DNA of 43,244 nucleotides. It comes from CAYSQW01 sp964433135. GTDB taxonomy: Bacteria > Acidobacteriota > Aminicenantia > Aminicenantales > Aminicenantaceae. The notes beneath the pieces were generated by a model. The model had not been told where the DNA came from. It worked only from the letters and a program-made list of their open reading frames with translations, and did not search any database. The position numbers and the translations under genes are program-made. The stretch is taken from contig CAYSQW010000027.1 of the NCBI GenBank assembly GCA_964433135.1, positions 1 through 43,244 on the forward strand, written 5' to 3'. Below, in pieces: positions 6,859 through 15,418 of this stretch (position 1 is its first letter; every line of letters begins with the position of its first letter).

Positions 6859-8025
6859 ATGAGTAAAGATGGCAAGTACTTGTTTACTTCGGAATCGGTG
6901 ACCGAAGGGCACCCGGATAAAATATGCGATCAGATATCGGATGCGATCCTTGATGATCTTATGAAACAGGATCCTGGAAGCCGTGTGGCTTGTGAAACGC
7001 TGGTTACCACAGGGTTGGTCCTGATCGCGGGAGAAATCACCAGTCAAGGTTTTTGTGATTTCCAGAGCGTTGTTCGAAAGACCGTGAAGGAGATCGGATA
7101 TACCCGGGCAAAATATGGTTTTGACTCGGAAACATGCTGCGTGGTGTCATCTATCCATGAGCAGTCTCCGGATATCGCCCGGGGAGTAGATGAAAGCGGT
7201 AAACGTGAACAAGGAGCCGGGGACCAGGGATTGATGTTTGGATACGCCTGCCGGGAAACGGATGAATTGATGCCTTTGCCGATCATGATCGCGCACAAGC
7301 TGGTGCGGCGGTTGAGTCATGTCCGTCGAGAAAAAAAGCTTGATTATCTGCGGCCCGACGGGAAATCCCAAGTTACCATCGAATATGACGGGATGACGCC
7401 CAAACGCATCGAGGCTGTCGTCGTCGCCGCTCAACACAATCGGCTTATCAAGATAGATAAACTGCGTGATGATATCAAGCAAACCGTCATAAAAGAAGTC
7501 CTTCCACCCGATATGATGGATAAGAACACAAAAATATTTATCAATGAAACCGGCCGGTTTGAGCGGGGAGGACCGTTTGCCGATTCCGGGGTCACCGGAC
7601 GCAAGATCATCGTTGATACCTATGGGGGGGTAGGAAGCCACGGCGGAGGATGCTTCTCGGGTAAGGATCCGTCCAAGGTTGATAGATCCGGGTCGTATAT
7701 GGCGCGTTACGTGGCAAAAAATTTGGTCGCCGCCGGATTTGCAGACCGTTTGGAGGTTCAAATCGCCTATGCTATCGGCGTCGCGGAACCGGTATCGATC
7801 ATGATAGATTCTTTTGGGACCGGGAAGATATCGGAGGATCTCATGAAAAAGTTGGTCCGCGGTCATTTCGATCTCCGTCCGAAAGCCATGATCCATCATC
7901 TCGAACTTCTGCGGCCTATTTATCGACAAACGGCGGCTTTCGGACATTTTGGTCGTAACGACGAGGATTTCACCTGGGAAAGGACCGATAAAGCGGAAAC
8001 ATTACGCCGGGAAGCCGGTCTGTAG
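6859..8025 (+). CDS. metK: S-adenosylmethionine synthase
   Basis: 388 aa, full length. It makes S-adenosylmethionine from methionine and ATP in the cytoplasm. Motifs: VTEGHPDKICDQISDAILD (about 13-31), GAGDQGLMFGYA (about 118), GGPFADSGVTGRKIIVDTYG (about 236-255) and FSGKDPSKVDRSGSYMARY. I chose the ATG at 6859 because a perfect AGGAGG lies at 6847-6852; an upstream in-frame start at 6832 has no ribosome site. It lies 91 nt before ahcY in the same direction, so the pair makes SAM and recycles its product S-adenosylhomocysteine. Confidence 0.98.
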   Translation: MSKDGKYLFTSESVTEGHPDKICDQISDAILDDLMKQDPGSRVACETLVTTGLVLIAGEITSQGFCDFQSVVRKTVKEIGYTRAKYGFDSETCCVVSSIHEQSPDIARGVDESGKREQGAGDQGLMFGYACRETDELMPLPIMIAHKLVRRLSHVRREKKLDYLRPDGKSQVTIEYDGMTPKRIEAVVVAAQHNRLIKIDKLRDDIKQTVIKEVLPPDMMDKNTKIFINETGRFERGGPFADSGVTGRKIIVDTYGGVGSHGGGCFSGKDPSKVDRSGSYMARYVAKNLVAAGFADRLEVQIAYAIGVAEPVSIMIDSFGTGKISEDLMKKLVRGHFDLRPKAMIHHLELLRPIYRQTAAFGHFGRNDEDFTWERTDKAETLRREAGL

Positions 8026-8116
8026 ACGCTTTTAACGAATATTTTCCGGGTTTCACAAGGTCAGCCGTCGATACTCCCTTTCCTGGGAGATAATACGGCA
8101 TAAAAGGAGAATATCA

Positions 8117-9373
8117 ATGGATTACGATGTCAGGGACGTGAAACTCGCTGAAAAAGGAAAAAAACGCATAGAATGGGCCGGAAGGTTTATGCCCGTTCTG
8201 GATCAGATTAAAACTAAATTCACTCAGGAAAAGCCGTTGGAAGGCGTGCGCATCTCAGCCTGCCTGCATGTCACCAGCGAAACCGCAAATTTGATGCGGG
8301 TATTGAAAGCCGGAGGAGCTCAGGTCGCTCTCACGGCCTCCAATCCGTTAAGCACCCAAGATGATATCGCCGCGGCTTTGGTCAAATACGACGAGATCTC
8401 GGTTTTTGCCATCACCGGCGAAGAAAGCGACACGTATTATCAGCATATCAATCAGGCCTTGGATAATAAACCGATGATCACGATGGATGATGGGGCCGAT
8501 TTGGTCAGCACCATCCATTCCGACCGGCGGGAACTGCTTGAAGATATCGTCGGCGGTACGGAAGAAACGACCACCGGCGTTATCCGGCTGGTCAGTATGG
8601 CGAAGGATCGGGTTCTGCGCTACCCGATCGTTGCTGTCAACGAGGCCAAGACAAAACATCTTTTTGATAACCGATATGGAACCGGACAGAGTACTCTTGA
8701 TGGAATCCTTCGCGCCACCAATATCCTGCTGGCGGGTACTCAATTCGTGGTCGCGGGATATGGCTGGTGCGGGCGTGGAGTTGCGATGCGCGCCCGCGGC
8801 GCCGGAGCCAACGTTATTGTCTGCGAAGTCGACCCTCTCAAGGCGTTGGAAGCGGTTATGGATGGATTCCGAGTCATGCCAATGCGTGAAGCCGCCAAGC
8901 TCGGGGATGTGTTCATCACGGTTACCGGGGATAAGAATGTAATCAGGACCGAACATTTTTTGCGCATGAAGGACGGCGCCGTTGTCGCGAATTCAGGGCA
9001 TTTCAATGTTGAAATCGATATCCCGGGGCTTCGTGAGATCGCCGCGCCGCCGAAGGTTTTAAGAGACTTTGTTGAAGAATACACTCTTGAAGGCGGTAAA
9101 AAGATCATCCTGCTGGCTGAAGGACGCCTGCTGAACCTGTCCGCGGCGGAAGGCCACCCGGCCATGGTGATGGACATGAGTTTTGCAAATCAGGCGCTGA
9201 GCGCCCTGCACCTTTTCCGAAGGGGGACAGACATGAAGTACAAGGTCTATACCGTACCGGATAAGATCGATCGTGATATCGCCAAGATGAAATTGAAAAC
9301 GATGGGCATCAAAATCGATCGGCTCACGGCTGAGCAGAAGCGCTATCTGGCCGATTGGAAAGAAGGGACGTGA
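8117..9373 (+). CDS. ahcY: adenosylhomocysteinase
   Basis: 418 aa. It hydrolyses S-adenosylhomocysteine to adenosine and homocysteine using bound NAD. Visible parts are the substrate domain (CLHVTSETANLMRVL, MDDGADL, NRYGTGQSTLDGI) and the Rossmann motif VVAGYGWCGRGVA (about 210-222). Further on are GDVFITVTGD, NSGHFNVEID and, near the end, AAEGHPAMVMDMSFANQA. It is shorter than the 460-residue proteobacterial form and lacks the C-terminal KYRY-type tail. It ends in LTAEQKRYLADW, as in the archaeal/Thermotoga-like subgroup. The start has AAGGAG at 8104-8109. It is paired with metK and converges on the TPR lipoprotein gene 20 nt away. Confidence 0.97.
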   Translation: MDYDVRDVKLAEKGKKRIEWAGRFMPVLDQIKTKFTQEKPLEGVRISACLHVTSETANLMRVLKAGGAQVALTASNPLSTQDDIAAALVKYDEISVFAITGEESDTYYQHINQALDNKPMITMDDGADLVSTIHSDRRELLEDIVGGTEETTTGVIRLVSMAKDRVLRYPIVAVNEAKTKHLFDNRYGTGQSTLDGILRATNILLAGTQFVVAGYGWCGRGVAMRARGAGANVIVCEVDPLKALEAVMDGFRVMPMREAAKLGDVFITVTGDKNVIRTEHFLRMKDGAVVANSGHFNVEIDIPGLREIAAPPKVLRDFVEEYTLEGGKKIILLAEGRLLNLSAAEGHPAMVMDMSFANQALSALHLFRRGTDMKYKVYTVPDKIDRDIAKMKLKTMGIKIDRLTAEQKRYLADWKEGT

Positions 9374-9393
9374 AGAAGACTTTCCGGCTGGCG

Positions 9394-10152
9394 CTATTTG
9401 ATCCGGTCGAGATAATGATCGACACGCTCCTCGAATTCCGGCTCCAGGGGTGTGGTTTTCAACTGCTGTAGAATCCGTTTGGCCTGTGACAAATCACCGT
9501 TATTGAAATAGGCGATTGCCAAGTCGAGGTTGAGGTTATTGTTCGCAGGCGAAGTCTTGAGCGCGCGTTTATAGGACAATATAGCCTGTGGGTAATCGTC
9601 TTCTTTTTCAAAGATTTTTGCCTTGAGGTCCCAGGCCATTGTCAGTGATATGTTGTGATTGAGGGCTTGGTCGACAAGCCGACGGGCTTCGCGTAATTGA
9701 CCCTGCTCCATGTAGAGTTTTGCTAGATTGTACAGAGGCAGTTCCTTTGATTGGTAGCTTTCGTCTTGGAGGGCTCGGCGGTATTCCGATTCCGCTTTAT
9801 CGATGTCCCCCATTTCCAGATAGATCGTTCCCAGGTAGTTGTGAACTTCGGTCAAACCCGGATTGACCTGCAAGGCTTTACGGAAATACTTTTCAGCGTC
9901 CTGAAAATCTCTTCTCATGGTATATGCGATCCCGAGAGAACTTAATGCGAGATCGTAATCGGGGTCCAGCAGGAGAGATTTTTGGAAGTAAGGGACGGCG
10001 AGGTCGATCTGACCGTTATTGAGATATACCAAGCCGACATTGCACTGATAGCGGGGATCTTTTTCGCGGTTTTTCTCCAGCTTTCTCTGGCTTGAGGCAC
10101 AGGAAAATAAGCTCAAACATAAAATGATGACGACCGTGCGCCTGACAGACAT
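9394..10152 (-). CDS. TPR-repeat lipoprotein
   Basis: 252 aa. The signal peptide RRTVVIILCLSLFSC ends in a lipobox (LFSC), so the protein should be lipidated and held at a membrane facing the periplasm. About six tetratricopeptide repeats follow (for example YLNNGQIDLAVPYFQKSLLL and EKYFRKALQVNP), covering residues 30-235. The architecture resembles PilF/PilW-type pilotins and general TPR scaffolds; no specific partner can be named. I chose the ATG at 10152 because GAGGAGGAAG precedes it; the ATG at 10173 overlaps gpsA and would put MNARGGR before the signal peptide. It is the last gene of the asnS-to-gpsA run. Confidence 0.85.
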   Translation of the reverse strand: MSVRRTVVIILCLSLFSCASSQRKLEKNREKDPRYQCNVGLVYLNNGQIDLAVPYFQKSLLLDPDYDLALSSLGIAYTMRRDFQDAEKYFRKALQVNPGLTEVHNYLGTIYLEMGDIDKAESEYRRALQDESYQSKELPLYNLAKLYMEQGQLREARRLVDQALNHNISLTMAWDLKAKIFEKEDDYPQAILSYKRALKTSPANNNLNLDLAIAYFNNGDLSQAKRILQQLKTTPLEPEFEERVDHYLDRIK

Positions 10153-10169
10153 TCTTCCTCCTCGGGCGT

Positions 10170-11165
10170 TCATTCGCCCTTTAATTCACGTGACATCAAA
10201 TCGAACAAAGCATCTTTGGGGGCTTTTCTTTCGTAGAGGATGGCGTAAATCTGTTCGATGATAGGCATTTCCACTTGATGCTTCCTGGCCAATTGAAGAC
10301 TGGACTGTGTCGTGGTGACTCCTTCGGCTACCATTTTCATCTGAGATGTTACCTGTTCCAGGGTTTTCCCCTTTCCCAGATCGAAACCAAGAGAACGGTT
10401 TCGACTCAGTTTTCCGGTGCATGTCAGTACCAGGTCGCCGATTCCGGCCAATCCCGCAAAGGTCTCTTTTCGGGAGCCGAGCTTGATACCTAACCGCGTG
10501 ATCTCTGCGATGCCGCGGGTGATTAATGCCGCGACAGAGTTGGTCCCGTATTCGAGTCCGTAGCAGATTCCCGTCGCGATGGCGATCACGTTTTTGAGGG
10601 CTCCGGCTAATTCGATGCCGATGATGTCGTTGGAAGCATAGGCTCGAAAATATGCGTTGGAAACCAAGTGCTGGAGCTGTCTTGCCAATTGGAGATCGTT
10701 TGATGCCACGACCACTGCTGTCGGATGGCGGTCTGCAACTTCTCTGGCGAAGCTTGGACCGGATAAGGCGGCGATCCGAGAGCGGGAATGGGCTGGAAGC
10801 ACTTCTTCCAACACTTCGCTCATGCGTTTCAGGGAGTCCTTTTCAATCCCTTTTGTCAAGCTGACGATAATTTGTGTCGGTGAGATCAGGGAGGACATTT
10901 CACGATAGATATTACGGCAGAATTTTGAGGGGACGGCGATGAATACGATATCGGATCCCTGGATGGCCGCTGATAGATCAGTATGAAATGATACCGTTTC
11001 GGGAAAAATGAATCCGGGGAGAAAAGTCTTGTTCTCATGAGAACGGATTGCTTCAAGATAAACGTCCTTTTCTCTAATCCAAAGCTTAGTGGGAATATTG
11101 TTTCGGCCCGTATGGAGAGCGAAGGCGCTTCCCCAACTTCCGGCTCCGATGACGCTGGCTTTCAT
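10170..11165 (-). CDS. gpsA: glycerol-3-phosphate dehydrogenase [NAD(P)+]
   Basis: 331 aa. It reduces dihydroxyacetone phosphate to sn-glycerol-3-phosphate for phospholipid synthesis. The nucleotide-binding motif GAGSWGSAFALH is at residues 7-18. FIAVPSKF, SLTKGIE, LSGPSFAREV, ELAGALKNVIAIATGI with the catalytic Lys, and GLAGIGDLVLTCTGKLSRNR follow in the family order. The length is typical. Its ATG overlaps the plsY stop by 4 nt (ATGA), so the enzyme making the acyl acceptor is translationally linked to the acyltransferase that uses it. Confidence 0.97.
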   Translation of the reverse strand: MKASVIGAGSWGSAFALHTGRNNIPTKLWIREKDVYLEAIRSHENKTFLPGFIFPETVSFHTDLSAAIQGSDIVFIAVPSKFCRNIYREMSSLISPTQIIVSLTKGIEKDSLKRMSEVLEEVLPAHSRSRIAALSGPSFAREVADRHPTAVVVASNDLQLARQLQHLVSNAYFRAYASNDIIGIELAGALKNVIAIATGICYGLEYGTNSVAALITRGIAEITRLGIKLGSRKETFAGLAGIGDLVLTCTGKLSRNRSLGFDLGKGKTLEQVTSQMKMVAEGVTTTQSSLQLARKHQVEMPIIEQIYAILYERKAPKDALFDLMSRELKGE

Positions 11166-11752
11166 TGTTTATTTTCTCCAATCTTATGTTCGTTTCCCTG
11201 GATGAGGCGTTGGATATTGCTTCTATGCTGGAATGCTATGAGGGCGAATAGCACCAAACCCAGAATAGTGGCATATCGGTTTTCACCTGATAATAAAGCA
11301 GCCGGCGGGTAGCACGCCGATGCGGCAAGCGAGCTGAGAGAGACGTATCTTGTGGCCAGCACAACAATTAAAAAAAGGAGCAGAATGATCAAAAGAGGAG
11401 TAACGGCGATGGCGGCGTATACGCCGACCGTTGTGGCCACGCCTTTCCCTCCTCTGAATCTGATGAAAACGGGGAAGCAGTGTCCGATGACGGCGAGCAG
11501 TCCGCACAGTGCGGAAAACAGGGGATCTTCGAACAAACGGTCGGCAATATAAACAGGAAGAAATCCTTTTGAAAAATCGAAGCTAACGACGAGCGCCCCA
11601 TATCTCCATCCTTTTAATCGGAGGACATTCGTTGCGCCGATCGATTGGCTTCCGAATTTACGTATGTCTTTTCTTTCACTCCAGCGGAACAGAAGGTATC
11701 CTGTCGGAATGGCGCCGAAAAGATACGACAAGACTGCGAAAGCGGCGGTCAT
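11162..11752 (-). CDS. plsY: acyl-phosphate:glycerol-3-phosphate acyltransferase PlsY
   Basis: 196 aa integral membrane protein with about five hydrophobic helices. The three PlsY signature regions are visible: SIGATNVLRLKG (about 37-48; the more common form starts SGNPGATN), FRGGKGVATTVG (about 99-110) and a C-terminal ALIAFQHRSNIQRLIQGNE. It transfers an acyl group from acyl-phosphate to glycerol-3-phosphate at the inner membrane, the first step of phospholipid synthesis. It overlaps thpR upstream and gpsA downstream by 4 nt each. Confidence 0.95.
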   Translation of the reverse strand: MTAAFAVLSYLFGAIPTGYLLFRWSERKDIRKFGSQSIGATNVLRLKGWRYGALVVSFDFSKGFLPVYIADRLFEDPLFSALCGLLAVIGHCFPVFIRFRGGKGVATTVGVYAAIAVTPLLIILLLFLIVVLATRYVSLSSLAASACYPPAALLSGENRYATILGLVLFALIAFQHRSNIQRLIQGNEHKIGENKQ

Positions 11753-12306
11753 ATCAGATCTGCCTCCGCAAGGGGTGAATACTGTGCACCTGAGCTGGAT
11801 AATCGGCTTTGAAAGATGGTGATCTTCCGGAAAAGCGTTTCACCGAAAACGGTTTCATGATATTGACGGAAGTCTTCCGTTAATATCGCGGGCAACGGGG
11901 ATTTCTTCACACGGCCGAGAGTCAAATGAGGATGAAAGGCATGGGATTCACGCGGAAATCCCAGCCGTGCGAGCCGCGTTTCAATTTCGGTATGGAGAGA
12001 AGAAAGGGTCGGACCGGCTTCGATCCCGATCCAGAGGACCCGGGGGGTGCGGCTTCTTGGCGGAAAGCTTCCTGTGCCTTTGAGCTTGATCGGGAAAGGG
12101 GAGTAATGCGAGGCGGCTTTTTCAATGGTCGCCCGGAGGAGGGGAAGTTTTTCAGGACCAATGCTTCCCAGAAATTTCAAGGTGAGATGCATTCCGTGCA
12201 TTCCCACCCACTTCACCCCCGACGCCATTTTTCGCCAGCGCACGATATGTTTATTCATGTCTCTTTTGATCTGCTCATCGAAATCGAAGGCGATGAAAAT
12301 CCTCAT
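11749..12306 (-). CDS. thpR: RNA 2',3'-cyclic phosphodiesterase (2H family)
   Basis: 185 aa. Two HxTL motifs define the 2H phosphoesterase superfamily: MHLTLKFLG (about 40-48) and HPHLTLGRVK (about 127-136). The start MRIFIAFDFDEQIK is the typical LigT/ThpR N-terminus. It opens 2',3'-cyclic phosphate RNA ends; older annotation calls it 2'-5' RNA ligase. It overlaps cinA and plsY by 4 nt each. The cinA-thpR pairing is common in bacterial genomes. Confidence 0.93.
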   Translation of the reverse strand: MRIFIAFDFDEQIKRDMNKHIVRWRKMASGVKWVGMHGMHLTLKFLGSIGPEKLPLLRATIEKAASHYSPFPIKLKGTGSFPPRSRTPRVLWIGIEAGPTLSSLHTEIETRLARLGFPRESHAFHPHLTLGRVKKSPLPAILTEDFRQYHETVFGETLFRKITIFQSRLSSSGAQYSPLAEADLI

Positions 12307-13568
12307 GTTTTGACTCTCCGGTCAAGGTGTCGCCGCAACATATCCAAAGCCCTTTGAGTGGCCCGAAACTTAATGGTTTTTCGGTGTCCGAGAAAACGAT
12401 CACACTGGACTTCAGCTCCATTATCCCAGGACAGAGCTGTGAACACAAGTCCTACGGGTTTTTCCCGGCTTCCCCCCGTGGGACCTGCAATGCCGGTGAT
12501 CGCGAGTGAAAAATCAGAGCCGGACCGATCCCGGATTCCTTTTGACATCGACAAAGCGACTTCCTGGCTCACAGCTCCGTGGCGGGCGATGAGCTCGGGA
12601 CGTATGTTCAATAATTCGATTTTGGCTGGATTGGAATAGGTTTGAACGCCCATGCTGAAATAGCGGGAGCTTCCCGGAACATTGGTGATGCGATGCCCGA
12701 GCAGTCCTCCTGTACAGGATTCTGCCACAGAGAGAGTGGCATCCGCGGCGATCAGTTGAGAGCCGACAACCTCCTCCAGTTCTTGATCCGAATCTGAGAA
12801 TATATTGTCTCCCAACCTTACGCATATGGGTTCTTTAAGCTTAAACAGTTCGGTCTCGGCCTCGGCCTGACTTGATCGGGAGAATGAACTGAGATGGATC
12901 TCGATCTGTCCGGGTACGGCCAGTATCGTCAAATCCGAGTCGGGATTTTTGGGATACAGATCGGAGATCTCGGTTTCGACCTGCGATTCGGGAAGCGAAG
13001 TCAACTTGAGAGCGGCTCTGGCACGGAATCCTCTGCGATACTTCCGCAGACGCGGTATAACCTGTTTTTCAAACATGGAAGTCAGTTCAGCCGGCGGGCC
13101 GGGAAGAAGGATGATGATTTTATCTCCATCCTGCATCCAAATGCCCGGAGCGGTTCCGCGGCAGTTAAAAAGGATTTCCGCGTTTTCGGGGATCAAGGCT
13201 TGTTTATTATTCGAGTCCGTCATTTGAAGGCCGCGTTTACGGAATCGTTTTTCGATTTCACTCAGTATCTCGGGCCGTATTGTCAGCTTTTTTCCCAAAG
13301 CCGCGGCGAAAGCCTCTCTGGTTCTATCATCCTGCGTCGGACCGAGGCCTCCGCAGGCTATAATGAGGTCGGACCGGGACCGAGCGTTGTGGATGCAGAC
13401 AAGCAGATCATCCCAGGAATCGCCGACGATGGATTTATAGCGGATGCTCATTCCCAAATCATTCAAGCGGCGGCTCAAATAAAGCGAATTTGTGTCCTGA
13501 CGGTAGGGCGACAGCAGCTCCGTTCCGACGGCGATGATTTCTATTTTCAGAGGTTTTGATTCCATCAT
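12303..13568 (-). CDS. cinA: CinA family protein (NMN deamidase/ADP-ribose pyrophosphatase type)
   Basis: 421 aa, two domains. The N-terminal MoCF-like domain (about 8-175) starts IEIIAVGTELL and has ACGGLGPTQDDRTREAFAAA. The C-terminal PncC-type deamidase domain (about 260-415) has SVAESCTGGLLGHRITNVPG, GVQTYSN and LAITGIAGPTGG. The family recycles nicotinamide mononucleotide in NAD salvage; the name comes from competence induction. The start could be the first ATG or the one at 13565 (MESKPLKIE). It is 12 nt after pgpA and overlaps thpR by 4 nt. Confidence 0.95.
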   Translation of the reverse strand: MMESKPLKIEIIAVGTELLSPYRQDTNSLYLSRRLNDLGMSIRYKSIVGDSWDDLLVCIHNARSRSDLIIACGGLGPTQDDRTREAFAAALGKKLTIRPEILSEIEKRFRKRGLQMTDSNNKQALIPENAEILFNCRGTAPGIWMQDGDKIIILLPGPPAELTSMFEKQVIPRLRKYRRGFRARAALKLTSLPESQVETEISDLYPKNPDSDLTILAVPGQIEIHLSSFSRSSQAEAETELFKLKEPICVRLGDNIFSDSDQELEEVVGSQLIAADATLSVAESCTGGLLGHRITNVPGSSRYFSMGVQTYSNPAKIELLNIRPELIARHGAVSQEVALSMSKGIRDRSGSDFSLAITGIAGPTGGSREKPVGLVFTALSWDNGAEVQCDRFLGHRKTIKFRATQRALDMLRRHLDRRVKT

Positions 13569-13580
13569 GAGCGTCCCGTC

Positions 13581-14033
13581 TCAGTTCATGATGAGCATGA
13601 TGAGAGTCACGATTATGCCGGAATAGATTCCCGCCAAGAGATCGTCCAGCATGATTCCCCATCCGGAGGGGAACGCTTCCGCTTTCTTGATGAAAAGTGG
13701 TTTTAAGATATCGAAAAAACGGAAAAGCAGAAAGCCCGCCATAAGCGGCAGCCATTCAGGCGGAAGAAGAAAAAGCGCTAACAGCTGACCGACCACCTCA
13801 TCGATAACAATGAAACGAGGATCGTGCGTCTGGGTTCGGGCGGCATGGTGAGAAGCGCAAACGACTCCCCCAAAAAAGAGGACCGAAAGCAGCAGCAGAT
13901 ACCAAGGCCATTCCAATCTGAAAAGAACGTATTTGTAGAGAAGAACCGTAAGCGCGCTGGCCGCGGTGCCCGGAGCGATCGGCCAGTAGCCGACGCCCAG
14001 AAAAGTGGAATAAAATTTGCAAAAAATATTCAT
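13581..14033 (-). CDS. pgpA: phosphatidylglycerophosphatase A
   Basis: 150 aa membrane enzyme. The family motifs GVGYWPIAPGTAASA (about 13-27) and DEVVGQLLALF (about 82-92) are clear, and DILKPLFIKKAEAFPSGWGI matches the conserved third region, followed by DDLLAGIYSG. It removes phosphate from phosphatidylglycerophosphate at the inner membrane. It overlaps rimO by 4 nt (ATGA). With plsY and gpsA in the same run, three phospholipid steps are encoded in one apparent operon. Confidence 0.94.
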   Translation of the reverse strand: MNIFCKFYSTFLGVGYWPIAPGTAASALTVLLYKYVLFRLEWPWYLLLLSVLFFGGVVCASHHAARTQTHDPRFIVIDEVVGQLLALFLLPPEWLPLMAGFLLFRFFDILKPLFIKKAEAFPSGWGIMLDDLLAGIYSGIIVTLIMLIMN

Positions 14034-15352
14034 GATATTAGCTCGCCCAATAGATCATAACCTTCACGATGGGTGATTTCAACTTTATGTATCTCCCCGC
14101 TCGGGTCGTCTTTCAGAGAGGGATCTGATTTCAAGAGGACGATGCCGTCGACTTCCGGTGCTTGATATCGGGTTCTTCCGACAAGGGTTGAAGGATCCCC
14201 CTGAAGTTTTCCCTCTATGAGAACGTCCAGTTTGCGATCAAGATATTTGGAATTGCATTCATAAGCTATTTCGGCTTGTAGTTCCATCAAGCGGTTTCTT
14301 CTCCGCTGTTTGACGCTTTCTTTAACGGGATCTCCCATCTCGAAGCATCCCGTGCCGGATTCCCTGGAATATGTAAAAACCCCCAGGTTGTCGAACCGCG
14401 CGGCGCGAACAAAATCCAACAAACGTGTGTACTCCTCTTTTCCTTCTCCTGGAAATCCTACGATCACGGAAGTCCGCAAAGCGATGCCCGGAAGCTTCTT
14501 GCGGATGGATTCGATCAGTTTAAGGGATTCGTCTCCGGATAATCCTCGGCGCATTGAATGAATAATCCGGGAATCGGCATGCTGGAAAGGAATATCAAGG
14601 TAGGAACAGATCTTTTCCTCCTGCATGGTTTCCAACAAGGAATCCGTGATCTCTTCAGGGTATCCATAAAGAATTCGAATCCATTCGAGACCACGGATGG
14701 CGATCAGTTCCTGAAGCAAATGGGGGAGGCCGTCTTTCATCCCGACGTCTTTTCCATAGAAGGTGGTGTCCTGAGAAACCAGATCGATCTCGCGAACACC
14801 TTCGGATACGAGACGGAGGGTTTCCTGGACGATCGAAGATATCGGTCGGGAATGATAAGGGCCTTTTATGAGCGGGATAGCACAGAAAGCGCAGTGATGA
14901 GAGCAGCCTTCGGATATTTTAATATAGGCCCAGCCGGGAGGCGTGGAAAGATGGCGCGGAGATGCGTGGTCGTATAGAAAAGCCCGGTTGCGGTGCGGGT
15001 AGGAAATTCCGCGCAGGGCGTCGGTTATATGATCGAAATCATTAACCCCCATCCAGGCATCGACTTCGGGAAATCGTTGGATCAGAGAATCACGATCACG
15101 CTGTACGTAACATCCTGTGACGACAATTTTTAGAGCAGGGCGTTTTCGTTTGACCTGAACGGCTTTTCGGATTTCCGAAAGCGCTTCCTCTCGTGCGGGC
15201 CCGATGAATCCGCAGGTGTTGATGATGATAATATCGGAATTTTCCAGCCGATTCGTGAAGGCATAACCGGCGCGGTTCAGAATGCCGAGCATGACTTCGC
15301 TGTCGACTAAATTTTTCGCACAGCCCAAGCTTATCAAGGCGATTTTTTCCAT
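14030..15352 (-). CDS. rimO: ribosomal protein S12 methylthiotransferase
   Basis: 440 aa radical-SAM enzyme that methylthiolates an Asp of ribosomal protein S12. The N-terminal UPF0004 domain starts IALISLGCAKNLVDSEVML and carries further Cys in INTCGF and TGCY. The radical-SAM cluster is CSHHCAFCAIP (about 149-159), followed by SQDTTFYG, GYPEEI and VGFPGE. A TRAM domain occupies about 375-440. The opening SLGCAKNLVDSE is the RimO form rather than MiaB. Its start has only GGAG close by, and a promoter lies immediately upstream. Confidence 0.95.
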   Translation of the reverse strand: MEKIALISLGCAKNLVDSEVMLGILNRAGYAFTNRLENSDIIIINTCGFIGPAREEALSEIRKAVQVKRKRPALKIVVTGCYVQRDRDSLIQRFPEVDAWMGVNDFDHITDALRGISYPHRNRAFLYDHASPRHLSTPPGWAYIKISEGCSHHCAFCAIPLIKGPYHSRPISSIVQETLRLVSEGVREIDLVSQDTTFYGKDVGMKDGLPHLLQELIAIRGLEWIRILYGYPEEITDSLLETMQEEKICSYLDIPFQHADSRIIHSMRRGLSGDESLKLIESIRKKLPGIALRTSVIVGFPGEGKEEYTRLLDFVRAARFDNLGVFTYSRESGTGCFEMGDPVKESVKQRRRNRLMELQAEIAYECNSKYLDRKLDVLIEGKLQGDPSTLVGRTRYQAPEVDGIVLLKSDPSLKDDPSGEIHKVEITHREGYDLLGELIS

Positions 15353-15360
15353 GTCTCCGT

Positions 15361-15389
15361 ATTGTAAAGAGAGGCGGATGAAGTGTAAA
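15361..15389 (-). promoter_or_regulatory. internal promoter before rimO
   Basis: On the minus strand TTTACA (15384-15389), 17-nt spacer, TACAAT (15361-15366), then 8 nt to the rimO ATG. A transcript from here would have almost no 5' leader. It lies in the 66-nt asnS-rimO gap, so the downstream genes may be expressed apart from asnS. Confidence 0.5.
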
Positions 15390-15418
15390 GCCCGTCTTCA
15401 TGCATTGCGAAAAGAAGA